The notes under the pieces: generated by a model
The model's database searches: none
What the model was told of the DNA's origin: nothing
Seen by the model: the letters and a program-made list of their open reading frames with translations, nothing else
Translations under genes and position numbers: made by a program
DNA from: Mangifera indica
Taxonomy: Eukaryota > Streptophyta > Magnoliopsida > Sapindales > Anacardiaceae
Assembly: GCF_011075055.1 (NCBI RefSeq)
Contig: NC_058143.1
Location: 15,822,930-15,886,929, forward strand
Length of the DNA stretch: 64,000 nucleotides
Reading direction: 5' to 3'
In this document: positions 1 through 13,284 of the stretch, piece after piece
Position numbering within the stretch: position 1 is the stretch's first letter
Layout: every line of letters begins with the position of its first letter

Positions 1-292
1 CCTTTCTTAACCGTAATTGTTTCAATCCTCTTCACTCTTGCTTCCATAGTTGAAACAACATAAAATAAATCTTCTAGGCCCTTAAATACCAAGGTCATGA
101 TCAATCGAAGGTTTTGTTTGTGAAGGAGGGGATTTGAACATTTAATCACATACTTGAAATCTCACTCCTTTGTTACTCAACCCTTGAGACTTTTTTTATA
201 AAATTTGTTAGGGTGAGTTTTTCATCAACTTGAGCTTGGAATTTGTTTCCATGTTACCACATAAAGTTTAAACTCTCTAGTTAGAAGGCCAA
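1..292. other. No gene recognised; possible SINE-like head
   Basis: The minus strand at about 200-125 reads CTCAAGGGTTGAGTAACAAA then GTTCAAATCCCCTCCTTC. The latter resembles a polymerase III B box. No coding region; sequence continues out of the window on the left. Confidence 0.3.
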
Positions 293-1172
293 AGGACTAT
301 TTCCCACCTAAGTTTTAATGATCAAAGGCAAATATACACCCGCGAGGTTTTAAAAATCCAAATATCCACCCATGAGTCAATTTTTGTTAAAATTTTCTAT
401 TATAATTAAGGATAAAATTATTATTTTAGCAATAATATTAAAAAATATATAATTTTATCTCATTTTCCCCTAAGATTTTAGAAACTAATAATTTCACTCA
501 TGTCTAAATATTTTCAGTTTTGAAAAGTGTCTATTTCCCCCCACCCCTGGTTTTTTTCTCCCCTCTTCGACCACCACCTATCTTCGGCTACTCCTCCTTT
601 TTCCTTCATTCAGTCGACGGTCTCTCTTCGATGAAATGGTTGGCCAACAACAAAAAGACATGGGCAAAGACCGCCAAATCTCTTCATTCGATAAAGAGAT
701 GAAGAGATTGTCCCTTAGTCATGCGAAGAATCTCCACCCATCCCTCGGACATCATGTCGTGTTGTTGTCAAAGGTAGCTCGACTGTCGGAGAGAAGCAAA
801 GGTCGACGTTAGCTCGGTTAATGGAGGGAGAGGTCACTAAAGTAATCTAAAATTGAAAAGGGGTTAAACTGAAGTTTTCAAAAGTTTGGGGGTTGTTGAA
901 ATGGGCTAGGTTGGGGGTAGGGAGAATGTGACTTCTTAAAATTAGAAAACCTTTGATAGAGGTAAAATTGTTAGTTTTTAAAATTTAGAAAGGAAAATAT
1001 AATGAATTATATAATTTTTTAATAATATTATTAAAATAACAGTTTTATCCTTTACTCTAACTAAAAATTTTAATGAAAATTGACTTATAGGTGAGTTTTT
1101 AGGTTTTTAAAACTCCGTAAAGATGTATTTATCTTTATATTAAAACTTAGATGGGAAATAATTCTTTACCCA
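293..1172. mobile_element. MULE-like non-autonomous element with about 100-bp inverted ends (copy A)
   Basis: The left end (AAAGGACTATTTCCCACC, AAGTTTTAATGATC, then GTCAATTTTTGTTAAAATTT) is the inverse of the right end (1060-1170: TTAATGAAAATTGACTTATAGG ... AACTTAGATGGGAAATAATT, shown here in parts). Long inverted ends with a unique interior are typical of Mutator-like elements. The interior (500-830) contains imperfect hairpins built on CTCTTC/GAAGAG. Flanks TTAGAAGGC and TTAGAAAAG may be an eroded 9-bp target duplication. No transposase frame. Confidence 0.65.
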
Positions 1173-3504
1173 ATTAGAAAAGTATTAATGGGTTGTCCGG
1201 TGTGACCTAGAAGTCAATAGAAAACTTTATAGGTATTTGTTTTAATTAATATATTTATATACATGTTCGGTATTAATTAATAAATAAAGTAATCTCAATA
1301 GATTTGAGATTTTAGTGTGAAGTCTATAATAATATTATGGTGGTATACAAGTCAATATAAATATGTACATAATTCGATTTAAATTATAAAATCAAATAAA
1401 ATTGTTTAAAAATTACGATTTATTTTGATTTGATTTGTAAAATGATTTGATTTGGATTAAAAAATTTTCAAATCATTTTTTTCAGTTTAGATTATAATTT
1501 GGATTATTTTCAAACCAAACGAAACCGTACACCATTTTTTTTGAAATATATATATATAAAAAACTATATTTGACAAAAATTTTCAATAAACAATTAGGTG
1601 TACAACTTGTTTTTTAAATTTTATTTTATTATTTTCTTTATATGTATATTATATATATTTCATATTTATTTTACATGTTTATATTATATTTTAGAAAACA
1701 ATAATTCAAAAAAAATTATTAAATAATACAAATTTAGAAGTAAGTCATTTTAATAGGTTCAAACCATAATTCAAACAGAATCAAATAGTATTTTTTCAAT
1801 TTGATTTAGTTTCAAAATTTTTCAAATTATTTTTTTAATTTTGATTTAAAAAAATTTTAAACCACACTAAATGAAACCATGCACACTCTTGAGTCAATGT
1901 GAAAATCATGTAAGCATTATATTTAATAGCTATCAATAATATATAATGTAAGACAAATAAAAGAAACAGTTTTTGAGATGGTAGAAATTTAATGGTCGAT
2001 GATAAAGACGACGCCAAACGGACACAGTATTCCAATTTTTTTCTTAAATTTAGGTTTGACATGCAAGTGTTGAGTGGCAGATGTGGGCATGTTGACCATT
2101 AGTTAAAAAGAGAAATATAAGCAAACAAGAAGAAAATGGTGGGAGAGTAAGACAAAATATATGGATGACAAACCCTAAAATCACCATCGAACTGACTGCG
2201 GGGCATCCATAATTCAGTTGAAATTGCTCATGAAAATAACATTAGTATTGTCGTCTTGGCCTGGTTTTGGGTATATCTTTTGCATGTGGGAGGGAGTCCA
2301 TTGGTAAGAGAATCGAGCGATATGCATGGTAGGTTTGATTATGTGTTCTGTTAATTTAGTAGCTGAGGTTTCCAAGAGATTGAACGAGTGAGTGATGCAA
2401 CACAAATAAACTTTAATACAAGCAAATACATTATCTTCAAATTATCTTTCATTAACAGTTTTTTTTTTTTTTCTTTTTTTGGCTCAGTTACAAATTCAAG
2501 TGAGTTAACTTTTTTTCTTAAATAATTAAACTATTTTATTTATTGTGAGTCATATAATTTTGGATACAGCAATTCATAGACATTACTCTCCATAATGAGA
2601 CATGTTAAGAATCTCAACATGATTTACAATTTAAAGAAGTCAGAGTAATTTATTTTATTTGAGAAATAAAATAACTGTTTTCTACCTCTCTATTTGAAAT
2701 TTTGTAATACACGTTAGAATATTGAATAAAATTTAATTAAATAAAAGGTTAAAGAGTTGAAAGGTGAAATGTTTAGATTTACGGTATAATTATTATAAAA
2801 CTTATATCTTATTTTGGAATAGTATTAAAAAGGAGGGTTCCTCGTCTCATTTTTACACATAAAAATTTTAAATTCTCAAATTCCCTCGAATCTCTAATAG
2901 TTTATCTCTTAATTCCTAAAAGTTTTTTTTTTTTTTTTTTTTTTATAGAGTTTAAGTTTGATTCAATTTGTCAGAATAGAACTGTAGTCTTAGAAAATTA
3001 ATGTTGTTTTCCTTTAGTTATTGTATTTTAGAAAATTAATGTTGTTCAAATTTTGGTGAGTCTGAGTGAAGGAAACGAATCTATTTTAAAGAACTGTATT
3101 ATACAAGTCACGATTTCCAACCTAATCTATTATAAATTTTCATTATTGGTTTTTCACTTATTGTATTTGAAGGAAACTTTTGGTTGATCTCATGTTTGTT
3201 CATTTAGAAAAAGAAACTCTGTTAATTTGAATATGGGAAGCTAAGGTTTTGTTAACTGAGAAAGAGGGGGTAAGTGGGATGGAGACGTTGAAAGTAAAAG
3301 AAGACTTAACAGTGGTGGAGATGATGACTTGGAAAAGATACTAACTAGTGGTGGAGTGTTGACTGGAAAAATGAGACCGAGGCCACGGTGGAGAGAAATG
3401 GAGATGGCGGTGTGACTGCTGAGAAAGATGGAAGCTTGTTGAGAAAGAAATCCTGACCACCAATCTATGGGATATTCCAATTGTTGAGGAAGAAAAAGAT
3501 ACAT
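1173..3504. other. Intergenic AT-rich DNA, no gene
   Basis: Long A/T runs and AAACCAAAC-type repetitive words (1500-1530, 1860-1885). The short minus-strand frames at 1835-2062, 2214-2405 and 3241-3504 have low-complexity Ser/Leu/Pro translations and no family features. Confidence 0.6.
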
Positions 3505-3815
3505 TTGGATAATATTTTATTATCAAAATAGGAATATTATCTTGAAAATATATTACTTTGAAGATTGTTGGATATAAATGATTATTATGTTTGATAAAAT
3601 TTGGTAGATATAAATAATTATTGTGTTTGGTTAAAAGTAATAAAAGAGTACTAGTAAATTATTTTACTTAAATATTATTAAATATAATCATTTTTAAATA
3701 TTTTTAAATAATTTATTATATTAATTAAAAATAAATTTATTTTTGTCATAAAAATTTAATAAATAATAATATAATTATAGTAAAATCAATATTACCTTAG
3801 TAATCTTTTAATACC
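3505..3815 (-). mobile_element. Partial inverted copy of the same MITE family
   Basis: Read forward it matches the reverse complement of the MLO intron 4 element: AATAATTATTGTGTTTGGTT, then AAAAGAGTACTAGTAAATTA, then TTAGTAATCTTTTAATACCT. It lacks one end and stops near 3815, where a different element begins. Confidence 0.6.
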
Positions 3816-4452
3816 TAAAGTGAAGGTGGTTTAGTTTTCAAATTTTGATACCATAATCGATGCTTCTTCGATAGCATTTCATTTTTCTTCCTCTAATGGT
3901 TGCTCTCTCAATATATTTTTCCTTCGACTAACAATCATAAACCCAACAAGAGACAATGTTTTGTCAAGGAAGACAAAACATCGTCTCCCCAACGAAAACA
4001 AGAGATCTCTTCATCGTCATCTTTCCTGATGAAGACAAGATCTCTCATTTTCGTCAGATCTCGTCTTCATGTTTCAAATAAAGTTGAGAGTTAATTTTGA
4101 CATTCATCGATGTCGTCCAAGCTTCCAAACAAGAAAAGTTTGGTCACCAGAGGGAGAGGAGACATTGGGAGATATTTGTCACCAGCGATGACGTTAGAGA
4201 TTTGGAAACTAAACTCTAAGAGGAAAATATTATTTTTTAAAATTTGGGTTAAGAGGAAATTTTTAATTTTTAAGATTTAAGAGAAAAAATGAGATTAAAT
4301 TTTAATTTATTTTTAATATTATTGATAAAATAATGATTTTATCTATAAAACAATTAATTTTAACCACCTATAGTAATATTTGAGATTTTTAAAATTAAGA
4401 AATAAAAACTTAAGATAAGATGATACTTTTAGAGAAAATAAGTCCTTTGGCT
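3816..4452. mobile_element. MULE-like element, truncated (copy B)
   Basis: The right end, read inversely from 4452, GCCAAAGGACTTATTTTCTC, matches the start of copy A. The interior has the same CTCTTCATC, GATGAAGAC and GATCTCGTC hairpin words. The left inverted end is missing or too decayed to see. It abuts the partial MITE at 3505-3815. Confidence 0.5.
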
Positions 4453-6660
4453 AAATTGTTCATGAAAACTTTACTAATACAGAGGTTAATTAAATCCCGT
4501 TAAAATGAAAACTTACAATAGCAATAGTAACAACACAAAGTAAAAATAAAAGTTCAACATTCGGTCAAGGTATTCAATCAAATGAGTTTGAAGCCGATGT
4601 AAAATTAATGATACCAATCAACAAGATTTGTAACATCCATCCACCATAAAAACTAGCCCCACCTTCCCTTGATAAAAACGTAGGTCTACCACTCCTAATG
4701 GTGACAAAATTATTGACCTAACATTCATAAGAACTAATAAATGGTCTTCTGTTTTGTTCTAGAACTTGTAGTCCTATTATTATTTGTTTTTGAAACATGC
4801 CAACAAATTAAGGATGTGTATGTTCTAGTTTTAAAAAATCTTTAAACCAAACAGAAAAAAAAAAGGTTTGACAAAATTTTGAACTAAATTAAATTATTTT
4901 GTGTTTAAAATTAGGTCAAATTAACCTTAAAAATGCATTTTAGTCTAATTTGATTTACAGTTTGAGCCCATAAATATAAATAATAGTGTTTTATATATAT
5001 ATATATATAAATAATGGGCCCCCTGACATAGCCCGGTACACTGATATAGTAATGTGTGTTGAAAGTTCTAATAGGCTTGTGAATGTTTCACACTATCAAC
5101 TAGATGGTCTCTCCCTCCACCTACAAATTCACCTTCCAATCACATGCACCTTCCCACCGCACGCACCTTCCCACCGCATGCATCACTGATATTTATTCTT
5201 TCTCCCTACAAATTTCATAACCAACCAGAGAAGCCACGTACTTCAACGGATAACTTCGGCTCATTCTAAGGCAAAAGTGAGTTCACCTTCTTCTTTCTCT
5301 TCATTTGGTTCTTCTTTCTCTTTCATTTGGTCTGTTTACACACAAAGTAGGTTGAATACCATAATATTACTGAAAGTTTTCTTCGAAATTTATTTGACTC
5401 AGTCCATTTAGAACTGCATGCGTAACTGATATCTGTCTAAGTGAAGTACGTACAGCATTCCATTGAACATATAAGTAGAAAGAACACAGAAGTTTTGCTG
5501 GGCACAAAAAATGCGCAGGTCTCAACAAGTTTAAGCATGCACTCTCTGGATGTTGTTGTTTACTGTATTTACTTGAAACTGAATAAATTCTTGAAGACTA
5601 CTAGAGTCCACGGAATTTTTATCACTACCTACCAGTCAAAAGTAAAGTGGTCATAGAAAGTTAGTTTGCATCCTCATTTCATCTGTCTGTTTCCTTTCAA
5701 AGTAGTTGAATTCCTACCACAACCTAGGATTAATTAATTTGTTGAGGTCCCAATGAGTTTAAATCTGTCGGCAATGAAGTTAATTTTTTTTTTTTAAACC
5801 AAACTGATCTGGATTAGTTAACCAGATAAATTTTAAGACATAATAATTAAATTTATAATCATAAAATTAAATAAACCCAAACTTTCTCCCACAAATTAAC
5901 AAATTAAGTGTTTTATCAGTTTTACTAAAAACAGCAGCAAAAAGTTCCATTCCAATTAAAAAAGAAATTATTATTTATAGCCTTTGTGAGAACCTTTTGA
6001 ATTATTACACTACTTTCAAAAAGGTTCTTGACAGCTTCCTTAAGTTTCGTTTCTATGTTTCCGTTTCTATATTCGCGATATCCTATGCTTTGTATTCATC
6101 TGCTTAACAAAGTAGTTCATTTATCAATGCTGGAGATTGACTTTTCTTCTATGCATCTAATTGTTCTTCATCACTTCATCAAGTTCAATAATTTCAAAAC
6201 TGACTGTTGGGTAGGCGCAGAGAAAGCCGAACAGGGCCATGGCACATCTCTGTTTCTGAAATTAACACTTTGGCTTCATTTAATGTAGCCTTGTTGGTAT
6301 TTATCTAACTCCTGATTCATCCAACGTTATCCATGCAAGTAATTTCAATACCCATTTTCAATACACAAATAATATTACCATAGAAGTTCAAATTTTGAAA
6401 ATTAAGATTAAATATTAAAAGTAAAATTAAGCGAGAAAAAAACACATTTAAACGTGGGGTAATACATAATCTAATTCTGTGTGCCACTCATTATTTATCT
6501 TTGTGCCAGTGAGGTATTTATTTTGTTCTTTCTTTTAAGCAGATATGCATCGATCTAATAGTAAAAGATCTTAAACATAAGTGTAACAGAGTTTGCATAA
6601 AGGCTAAACATACGTTGTTGTTTTTTATAATTCAACTGATTGTTGTAATTTTGATGTTTT
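4453..6660. other. Intergenic DNA, then probable MATE copy 1 leader and 5' UTR intron
   Basis: 4453-5200 has no gene; TTCCCACCGCA is duplicated at 5150-5178. A donor-like AAAA|GTGAGT at 5277 and an acceptor at 6661-6662, four bases before the ATG, suggest a 5' UTR intron, parallel to the one inferred for copy 2. Frames in between (5441-5656, 6028-6288) are not convincing. Confidence 0.4.
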
Positions 6661-6666
6661 AGAATC

Positions 6667-9600
6667 ATGGGTAATAATGGAGTGGAAGAGAGGCTTCTGG
6701 CATTGGAAGAAAATAATAGTAGTGGTCTAAAAAGCAGGATTTGGAGGGAATCGAAGCTGGTATGGCGGACTGCATTTCCCACGATACTTGCAAGAGTCAC
6801 AGGATATGGACTTATTGTGGTGACGCAAAGTTTTCTTGGACATGTTAATGACGTAGATCTCGCTGCATATGCACTTGTTCAAAGCATTTTTCTGCGTTTT
6901 GTCAACGGAATTCTGGTAATCACTTATTTTATATATAAGAAATTTCTCTGATGTGAATGACTTTGTTTTTCAATTTTCAATCAAAAAATTGACTGTCAAA
7001 GACAAGTCAATTGGGCTGGGCTTGGAAGCCCGTAATTTAAGCTCGGTTTAATATATAACATCATGGGCTTAGCCTATGGGCCCTCTAGGCCGGACGGTAG
7101 GTTTTAATGTTAAATCTATGAGTTAAACCAATTCGATACTGTTTACAAACTAAAAAAAAAAAAGGCAAAAGCAAGATTTAATTTTTTTATTTTTTATTTT
7201 TTTTTATAAACCAATCTAAATCTTTTTTATTTCTAATTTTATTTACAAATCTCTAAATCACAATTCTTTTATTATATTCTCAATTTCATTTTCTCTTATC
7301 AACTCTCTTTTAGAAACTGTTTGAATTTGTAAATAATAATTCTTTATATTTATAATTTCATTTTTATTTCAATTTTATCATTACAAAATATTATAAATAA
7401 ATTTAATGTCAAATGAATTTAAAATTTTGGATGTTGAGGATAAGTAGATAAATGGTATAATATATATATATATATATATATATATTATTTATGTTTATAA
7501 TTTATAGTATATAAATTAATTTATTTATACTATATTATAAATTTATAATATTTTTTATCATATAATCTTGGTATTTCTCTGTCACAAGTGAGAAATTATA
7601 AATAAAACGTTTGGGGTACTGTCTTTGGTTTTAATAACTAAAAAATAATTTGTATTTAAAAGTTTTAATTAAAATTTTAAAAAAATTATTTAAATAGGCT
7701 AGCCCAATTAAGACCCAACCCTATATATAGCGTCGGGTCTTGGGCCTTAAAAAATCTATGGGCCAACCAGGCTCGAAGGCCTATTATTGTGTGGACTCAG
7801 GGCTTGACCCAGCTTATGAGCCTAATGCACCAAGCCAGAACCAACCCATTGACATGTTTATTTAATTGCTAGCTTTTAATCACAAAGTTGTTGAAGTAAG
7901 CATTTGGGTTTGTGAAATAAGCATCCAGAAGCATACTTTTGACTTGTAAATTAAAATTTCAACATGGTTGTATTGAAATGCATTAAATAAAAAAATGGCA
8001 TTAGCAAAAGTCAAATAACAAGTAGATAAATATATGGGTATTGTAAGTATTATAATGACTAATTATTTAAACTTTCATTAAACTTAAAAATTCATGACTT
8101 TAATAAGTGGAAAATGGTGGTTAAAATTTATTTATTATCGTTAAAATGTTTTAACGATAAAAAAAATCTCATTATGCTTGTCATTATAATTTTCACTATT
8201 AAAAATATTAATAATAGTAATATTTCGAATGAGGAAACAACAACGATATATGACGACGAAATTTTTCTCATTATTAAACTTTTTAAAGGTGAAAAATAAT
8301 TTTTTAATAATTATTTTCCTTTTTTTTAAATCATAAAAATAATATTTATAACCATGGATAAATTATTTTCCTCTCACCAGTATTTTTTTTTTTTAAGTGA
8401 TGACTATATATATAAATACATTTGACGATAAATTGACATGTTTTTCTCTTAATTTTGGAAGCTGGGAATGTCAAGCGCAACAGAAACATTATGTGGGCAA
8501 GCATTTGGAGCTGGGCATAACCACATGATGGGAATTTACTTGCAAAGATCATGGATAGTCGATGGTGTAACAGCTACAATATTGGTGCCCATCTTTGTTT
8601 TCGCAACACCAATATTAAAACTAATCGGGCAGGATGAAGAAATAGCAGAAGCCAGTGAACTTATATCTCTATGGTGGATTCCCTATGTCTATAGCTTTGT
8701 CTTTGGTTTGACCATCCAAATGTTTCTACAATCACAGCTCAAAAATATGATAATTGGGTGGCTATCTGCTATTTCTCTTGTTCTTCATCTGTTTTTATCG
8801 TGGCTGTTTGTGATCAAACTTGGGTTAGGGGTTGATGGTGCAATGGGCTCACTCAATATATCAGCTTGGTTCATGGTAATAGGAGAGTTTGTGTATATTT
8901 TCGGTGGTTGGTGTCAAGATTCCTGGAAAGGGTTCAGTAAAGCTGCCTTTGCTGATATTCTTCCAGTTGTAAAGCTCTCTTTATCCTCTGGTGTAATGCT
9001 TTGGTAAGATGAAGTACTTCTTATCATGTTAATTATATGATGTCAAATTATCAAGAGCCAACTAAATGTGATAATTTATTGGTACAGCTTGGAGCTTTGG
9101 TACAATTCAATCCTAGTGTTATTAGCAGGTTACTTGAAAGATGCTACTGTAGCCATATCTGCTTTCTCTATTTGGTAAGAACGATTTTATTTACATTTTT
9201 ACGTTGTTCTCATCGTAGACATAAATAACTTGTCTAAAGCATTTCTATAATGTAAGTCATTTTTCAGAAGTAGGTTGATTTATTGCAAAAACATTTGATG
9301 GATTGTCAATCAGTAAAACGGTCACCAAAAAAAAAACGCAATATTTTGAAATAGGATATATATTGCTCTATCTGTTTTGGAAGGGGCCTTAACCCTTTTT
9401 ATAATGAGTTTATTGGGTCTTCTTATTCAAAGTTTAATAAAATAGAACAGTTCATATTTGAAATGTAATGGATTTTTAATTTTTAATTACTAATGTAAAG
9501 ATGCTTTGTTATTTCGTTTGGCAGCCTCAATGTCAGCGCACTTCAATTTATGGTCTGCCTCGGCTTCCTAGCAGCTTCATGGTATGTGCAGTTGGTTCAA

Positions 9601-11065
9601 TAGAAGCCATTTCCAAGTGTTATATCCATTCCATTCTATTGTCTTTACAAGCACCTTCTGTGCTATTTTTCTCTGCAGTGTGAGGGTCTCAAATGAACTG
9701 GGCAGGGGAAATGCCGAAGCAGTAAAATTTTCGATTAAAGTTATAACGGCAACTTCAACAATTTTAGGAGTGATCTTTTTTGTTCTTTGCCTGGCCTTTG
9801 GTCGTCAACTTTCATATTTGTTTACTAGTAGTGAGGAAGTTGCAGAATCGGTATCAAATCTATCTGTCTTTCTTGCTTTCTCCCTTTTACTTAACAGTAT
9901 TCAGACAGTGCTCACAGGTAATTAATTATTTATTATTTTCGATCTTATTTAGTAAATTTCATGTTTGAAAATACATTTCAGACTTTGAGTTTTTCTTGTG
10001 TTCAGGTGTGACCATCGGAGCTGGATTTCAAGGTGTGGTTGCTTATATTAACTTGGGAAGCTATTATGTGATCGGAATTCCAGTGGGATGCTTGCTTGGA
10101 TATGTCGCCGATCTTGGAATTAAGGTAAGAATTAAATTACTAAATCAAATTCTTCAACTGCTGTTCGTGGTGACCAGCAATGTTTTAAATTACGAAATGC
10201 CAAAGCAATTATTCCCAATAAAGCCAAAAAGAATTTATTATATATATGTATATATGAAACAGTGTAATTACATATCCGTCACAGCACCAATTTTATTATT
10301 CAGCTTTTCAGTGTTTGAATAATCATTAATATATTGATTGAACTTGAACCAACTGCTCTGTATAAACTTGAACTGATTATTTCAATGACAGGGTTTGTGG
10401 ATTGGATTATTGTCGGGCGTAGTAATACAGACACTTATTCTTGCCTACTTTGTTTGGAGAACAGATTGGGATGAGCAGGTAATTTTATATTACATGCTTG
10501 CTAATCAGAAGAATACCATTTTACCATTTATTTGATTTTACTCTATATATATTCTGATTCATGATACCAAAACTTGTAGCTTTTTTTTCCTTTTCATATG
10601 TCCCTTGATACTTACTTTCATCCAAAATGCCCTGGTGGTTATACAAAAAAAAAAAAAAAAAATCAATTTACTGCCTTTTTAAGGGCTTTTTTTTGAAATT
10701 TTAGAGAGTTTTATGATGCTTTGAAATTTTTTTTTTTGGTTGGTAATTTTAGGGGAGGATTTAATTATTTAAGCCATCTCTCATGAGGGTTTCTATTTAG
10801 AATTGCTTTTGAAAAACTAGATTTTTTTTTTTTTCAAAAGTGTGAAAATATTGCTGGGAATAACAAGCATACTTCTGAGAGCTAGGAAGGAACAATTTTG
10901 TAGAAGTAGCAAAAATGTAAAATGTGTTTTGCACTAGATTTCTTAATTTTTGAGATGAATTTTGTGTTTATAGTTTTTGTTTGTCCCTTGCAGGTAGACA
11001 AGGCATCCAAACGAATGAAACAATGGCTTCTAAAACCAGCAGAAGATTCTGAAAATGGAGATTAA
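6667..11065 (+). CDS. MATE (DETOXIFICATION) family efflux transporter, copy 1
   Basis: A multidrug and toxic compound extrusion transporter, a proton- or sodium-coupled antiporter exporting organic compounds from the cytosol to the vacuole or outside; the substrate cannot be told from sequence. Eight coding exons: 6667-6915, 8462-9003, 9088-9174, 9525-9581, 9679-9917, 10006-10124, 10392-10478, 10994-11065. They total 1452 bp (483 aa), normal for plant MATEs. Family landmarks are SSATETLCGQAFGA then MMGIYLQRS (start of exon 2), LELWYNSILVLL (exon 3), CVRVSNELGRGNAE (exon 5) and RTDWDEQ near the C-terminus; about 12 hydrophobic segments follow a short charged N-terminus. ATG 6667 is the first ATG after a likely 5' UTR intron acceptor (6661-6662), whose donor may be at 5277. 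Introns are GT-AG. A second copy lies about 4.6 kb downstream in the same orientation. The DTX20s-type plant subgroup is inferred from the motifs. Confidence 0.93.
7000..7865. mobile_element. hAT-like GGGCC-rich non-autonomous element in MATE copy 1 intron 1
   Basis: The left end GTCAATTGGGCTGGGCTTGG is mirrored at the right end by the inverse of CCAAGCCAGAACCAACCCAT TGAC (7831-7854). Subterminal GGGCC, GGGCTT and AAGCCC words repeat at both ends (7010-7100 and 7695-7830); the middle is AT-rich. This GC-at-the-ends design resembles other plant hAT derivatives. Target duplication not found. Confidence 0.55.
7459..7487 (+). repeat. (TA)n microsatellite in MATE copy 1 intron 1
   Basis: About 14 TA units in the AT-rich middle of the hAT-like element. 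Confidence 0.9.
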
Positions 11066-11854
11066 CCAATAAAACTGCCTCTTTCTTGATTAGGTGTGAA
11101 CTAGAATTGAAATAATTTTGATCCCATGCTTGTAATTTTGAGAGGAGACTGAAATCATCCTTGTTATCAATGATAAGAGGATGAATTTTGCTTTATGTAT
11201 CGTGTTTTTCTTGGTTTCAGTTTTAGGAATAAAAATTATCAGACTCAGAAAACCGAGAATTTGTTCAAATTTTTTTAACTGGTAGACACTTTACTAAATA
11301 TCTCTCTAAAGTTTGACACACAAAAATTGAAAGTCGTGGTTGTAGAATTAAAACCCTAAACTCTAAACCACATATCTGTCATGTGTGTGGCTTGAATATT
11401 TTAATTAGGCAACTTGGGTAAGTCTAAGGAATAAACTATGTGATGCTTACTTGAACACACACAGCCACTAACGGTGAAGCAATTGGGGCTGGCACGGTCC
11501 CGATTATTGACAATTTCGGCACATTGTAATAGACAGATCATACAAAAAGTCCTTATAAATTTGTGGAAAAAAATGATGGGGCCATAATTGTGGTTAATGA
11601 TGACGTGACAATAATCTCCACGTTAAACACAATCAAATATTATAATTATTTTATGTATTAATTTAATTAAATATAATATTAATTTAAATTTATTGATCTT
11701 TAAAGTAATATATTCTTTTAATAAAAAATTATTTAAACTAATCAAAGTGATAACGATGGCATCCCATCCCCGGATAATTATTAATTAACTTTATTTTAGA
11801 TTTGGCATTTTGTGGGTGAAAGTTAGTGAACTTATAAATCTTATTTTTAAGGGC

Positions 11855-12262
11855 TAGTTGGATTTGTTAGAATAAAGAGTTATTTTAATTTTTAATTTTT
11901 TATTATTAATGTTATTTAATTTAATTTATTAATAATATTTTTTATTATTAATAATGATGTAATAAATAATATAAAAAGTAATATGATTATTATATTTATA
12001 TTATTAAAATAATTTTGATTTTTTTATAATTATATATATTATTTATAATTTTTTAATGATAAAAATATTTTTATTTTAATTAATATAATAAATAATCAAA
12101 AAATATTTTAAAATAATTATATTTAATGATATTTAAATAAAATAATATTTTATCATTATTTTACTATTTTTAATTAAATATAATAATTATTTATATATAT
12201 TAAATTTTATTTCATATAATAATAATAATTTATATTTAATATTTTTTAAATAAATCATTCCA
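11855..12262 (+). mobile_element. Decayed copy of the same MITE family
   Basis: The internal order AATAATGATGTAATAAATAA then TAATATGATTATTA, and the end AATATAATAATTATTTATAT, parallels the element in MLO intron 4 (ACTAATGATGATGTGACAAA, GTAATCTGATTATCA, AACATAATAATTATTTACAC). The left end GGCTAGTTGGATTTGTTAGA is a degraded GGCGTTTGGTTAGGA. It lies between the two MATE genes. Confidence 0.6.
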
Positions 12263-13284
12263 AAACATAATAAGGTTTGTCGGACAAAGACAAGATTAGG
12301 TAGTCCGGCTGAGATTGTCTAGTCAATAATAATCGGCACAGACTTCAAGCTGTTTATTCAATTTTATATATTATATATAATAAAATAATTTTAATTTATA
12401 TTTAAAATAACATATAATTATATAATATTATATTATTATTTACACATATTATTTAGATATTAATATTTTTATATATATTATTTATATATATAATTTTATT
12501 AAAAAATTAATAATAAATAATGTTATGTATATATACAAATAAATATATATTTATATATCATTATATGATTAAATATTTTTTTATTTTTTATTTAAAATCA
12601 TTCAATTATTAATCACGATTTCATGTTATTCTTTCCAATGTTTTTGCATTCACAAAATTAATGTTTGTGGGACAAAAACTTTTATCAACCTAAGATATTT
12701 AAGATAAATTTAAAAAATAAATAAATAATTTTTATTATTGAAAGCATTAATCTGACTTTATCGTTAATATTTTTAGATATTATGAAATTATAAAATAAAT
12801 ACATAGATTATATGTGGAGGAGTAACGGACACGACTCATTCTGAAATTACTGAAGCTTAATTGAAATTGCTTGTGGATTCCTTTTGTTTTATCTTTTCTA
12901 AAGGGTGGAAATTGGAATAAATAAAGGGTGTTTGACTCTTTATAGTCCATTCTTAATTGCTCACTAAATCATATCCCAAATATAATTGACAATTGGAAAT
13001 ATTCAATATCATGGCTAGATGTTTCCACAATTTTGTGTTATTTACTTTCCTGTGCCCGATTTCATTTAGTCGATCTTTTTCATTTTCATTTAATTATGTT
13101 AAAACATACGTGATTATTATAAAAAAAATTAATATGAAGTTTAGAGATTTATTATTGTTTTTTGTTTTATACGATATCAGGGTCTGAGACCTAAAAAACT
13201 AATACGGAAATAAATATATTAATCTAAGTTTGAAGTTTTAATGTTTTATCTTAAAAGAATCTCTTACAACTTTATTAATGAATC

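Noticed and set aside
520..702. 60-codon plus-strand frame
   Set aside because: Lies inside MULE-like copy A; low-complexity Pro/Phe/Ser translation.
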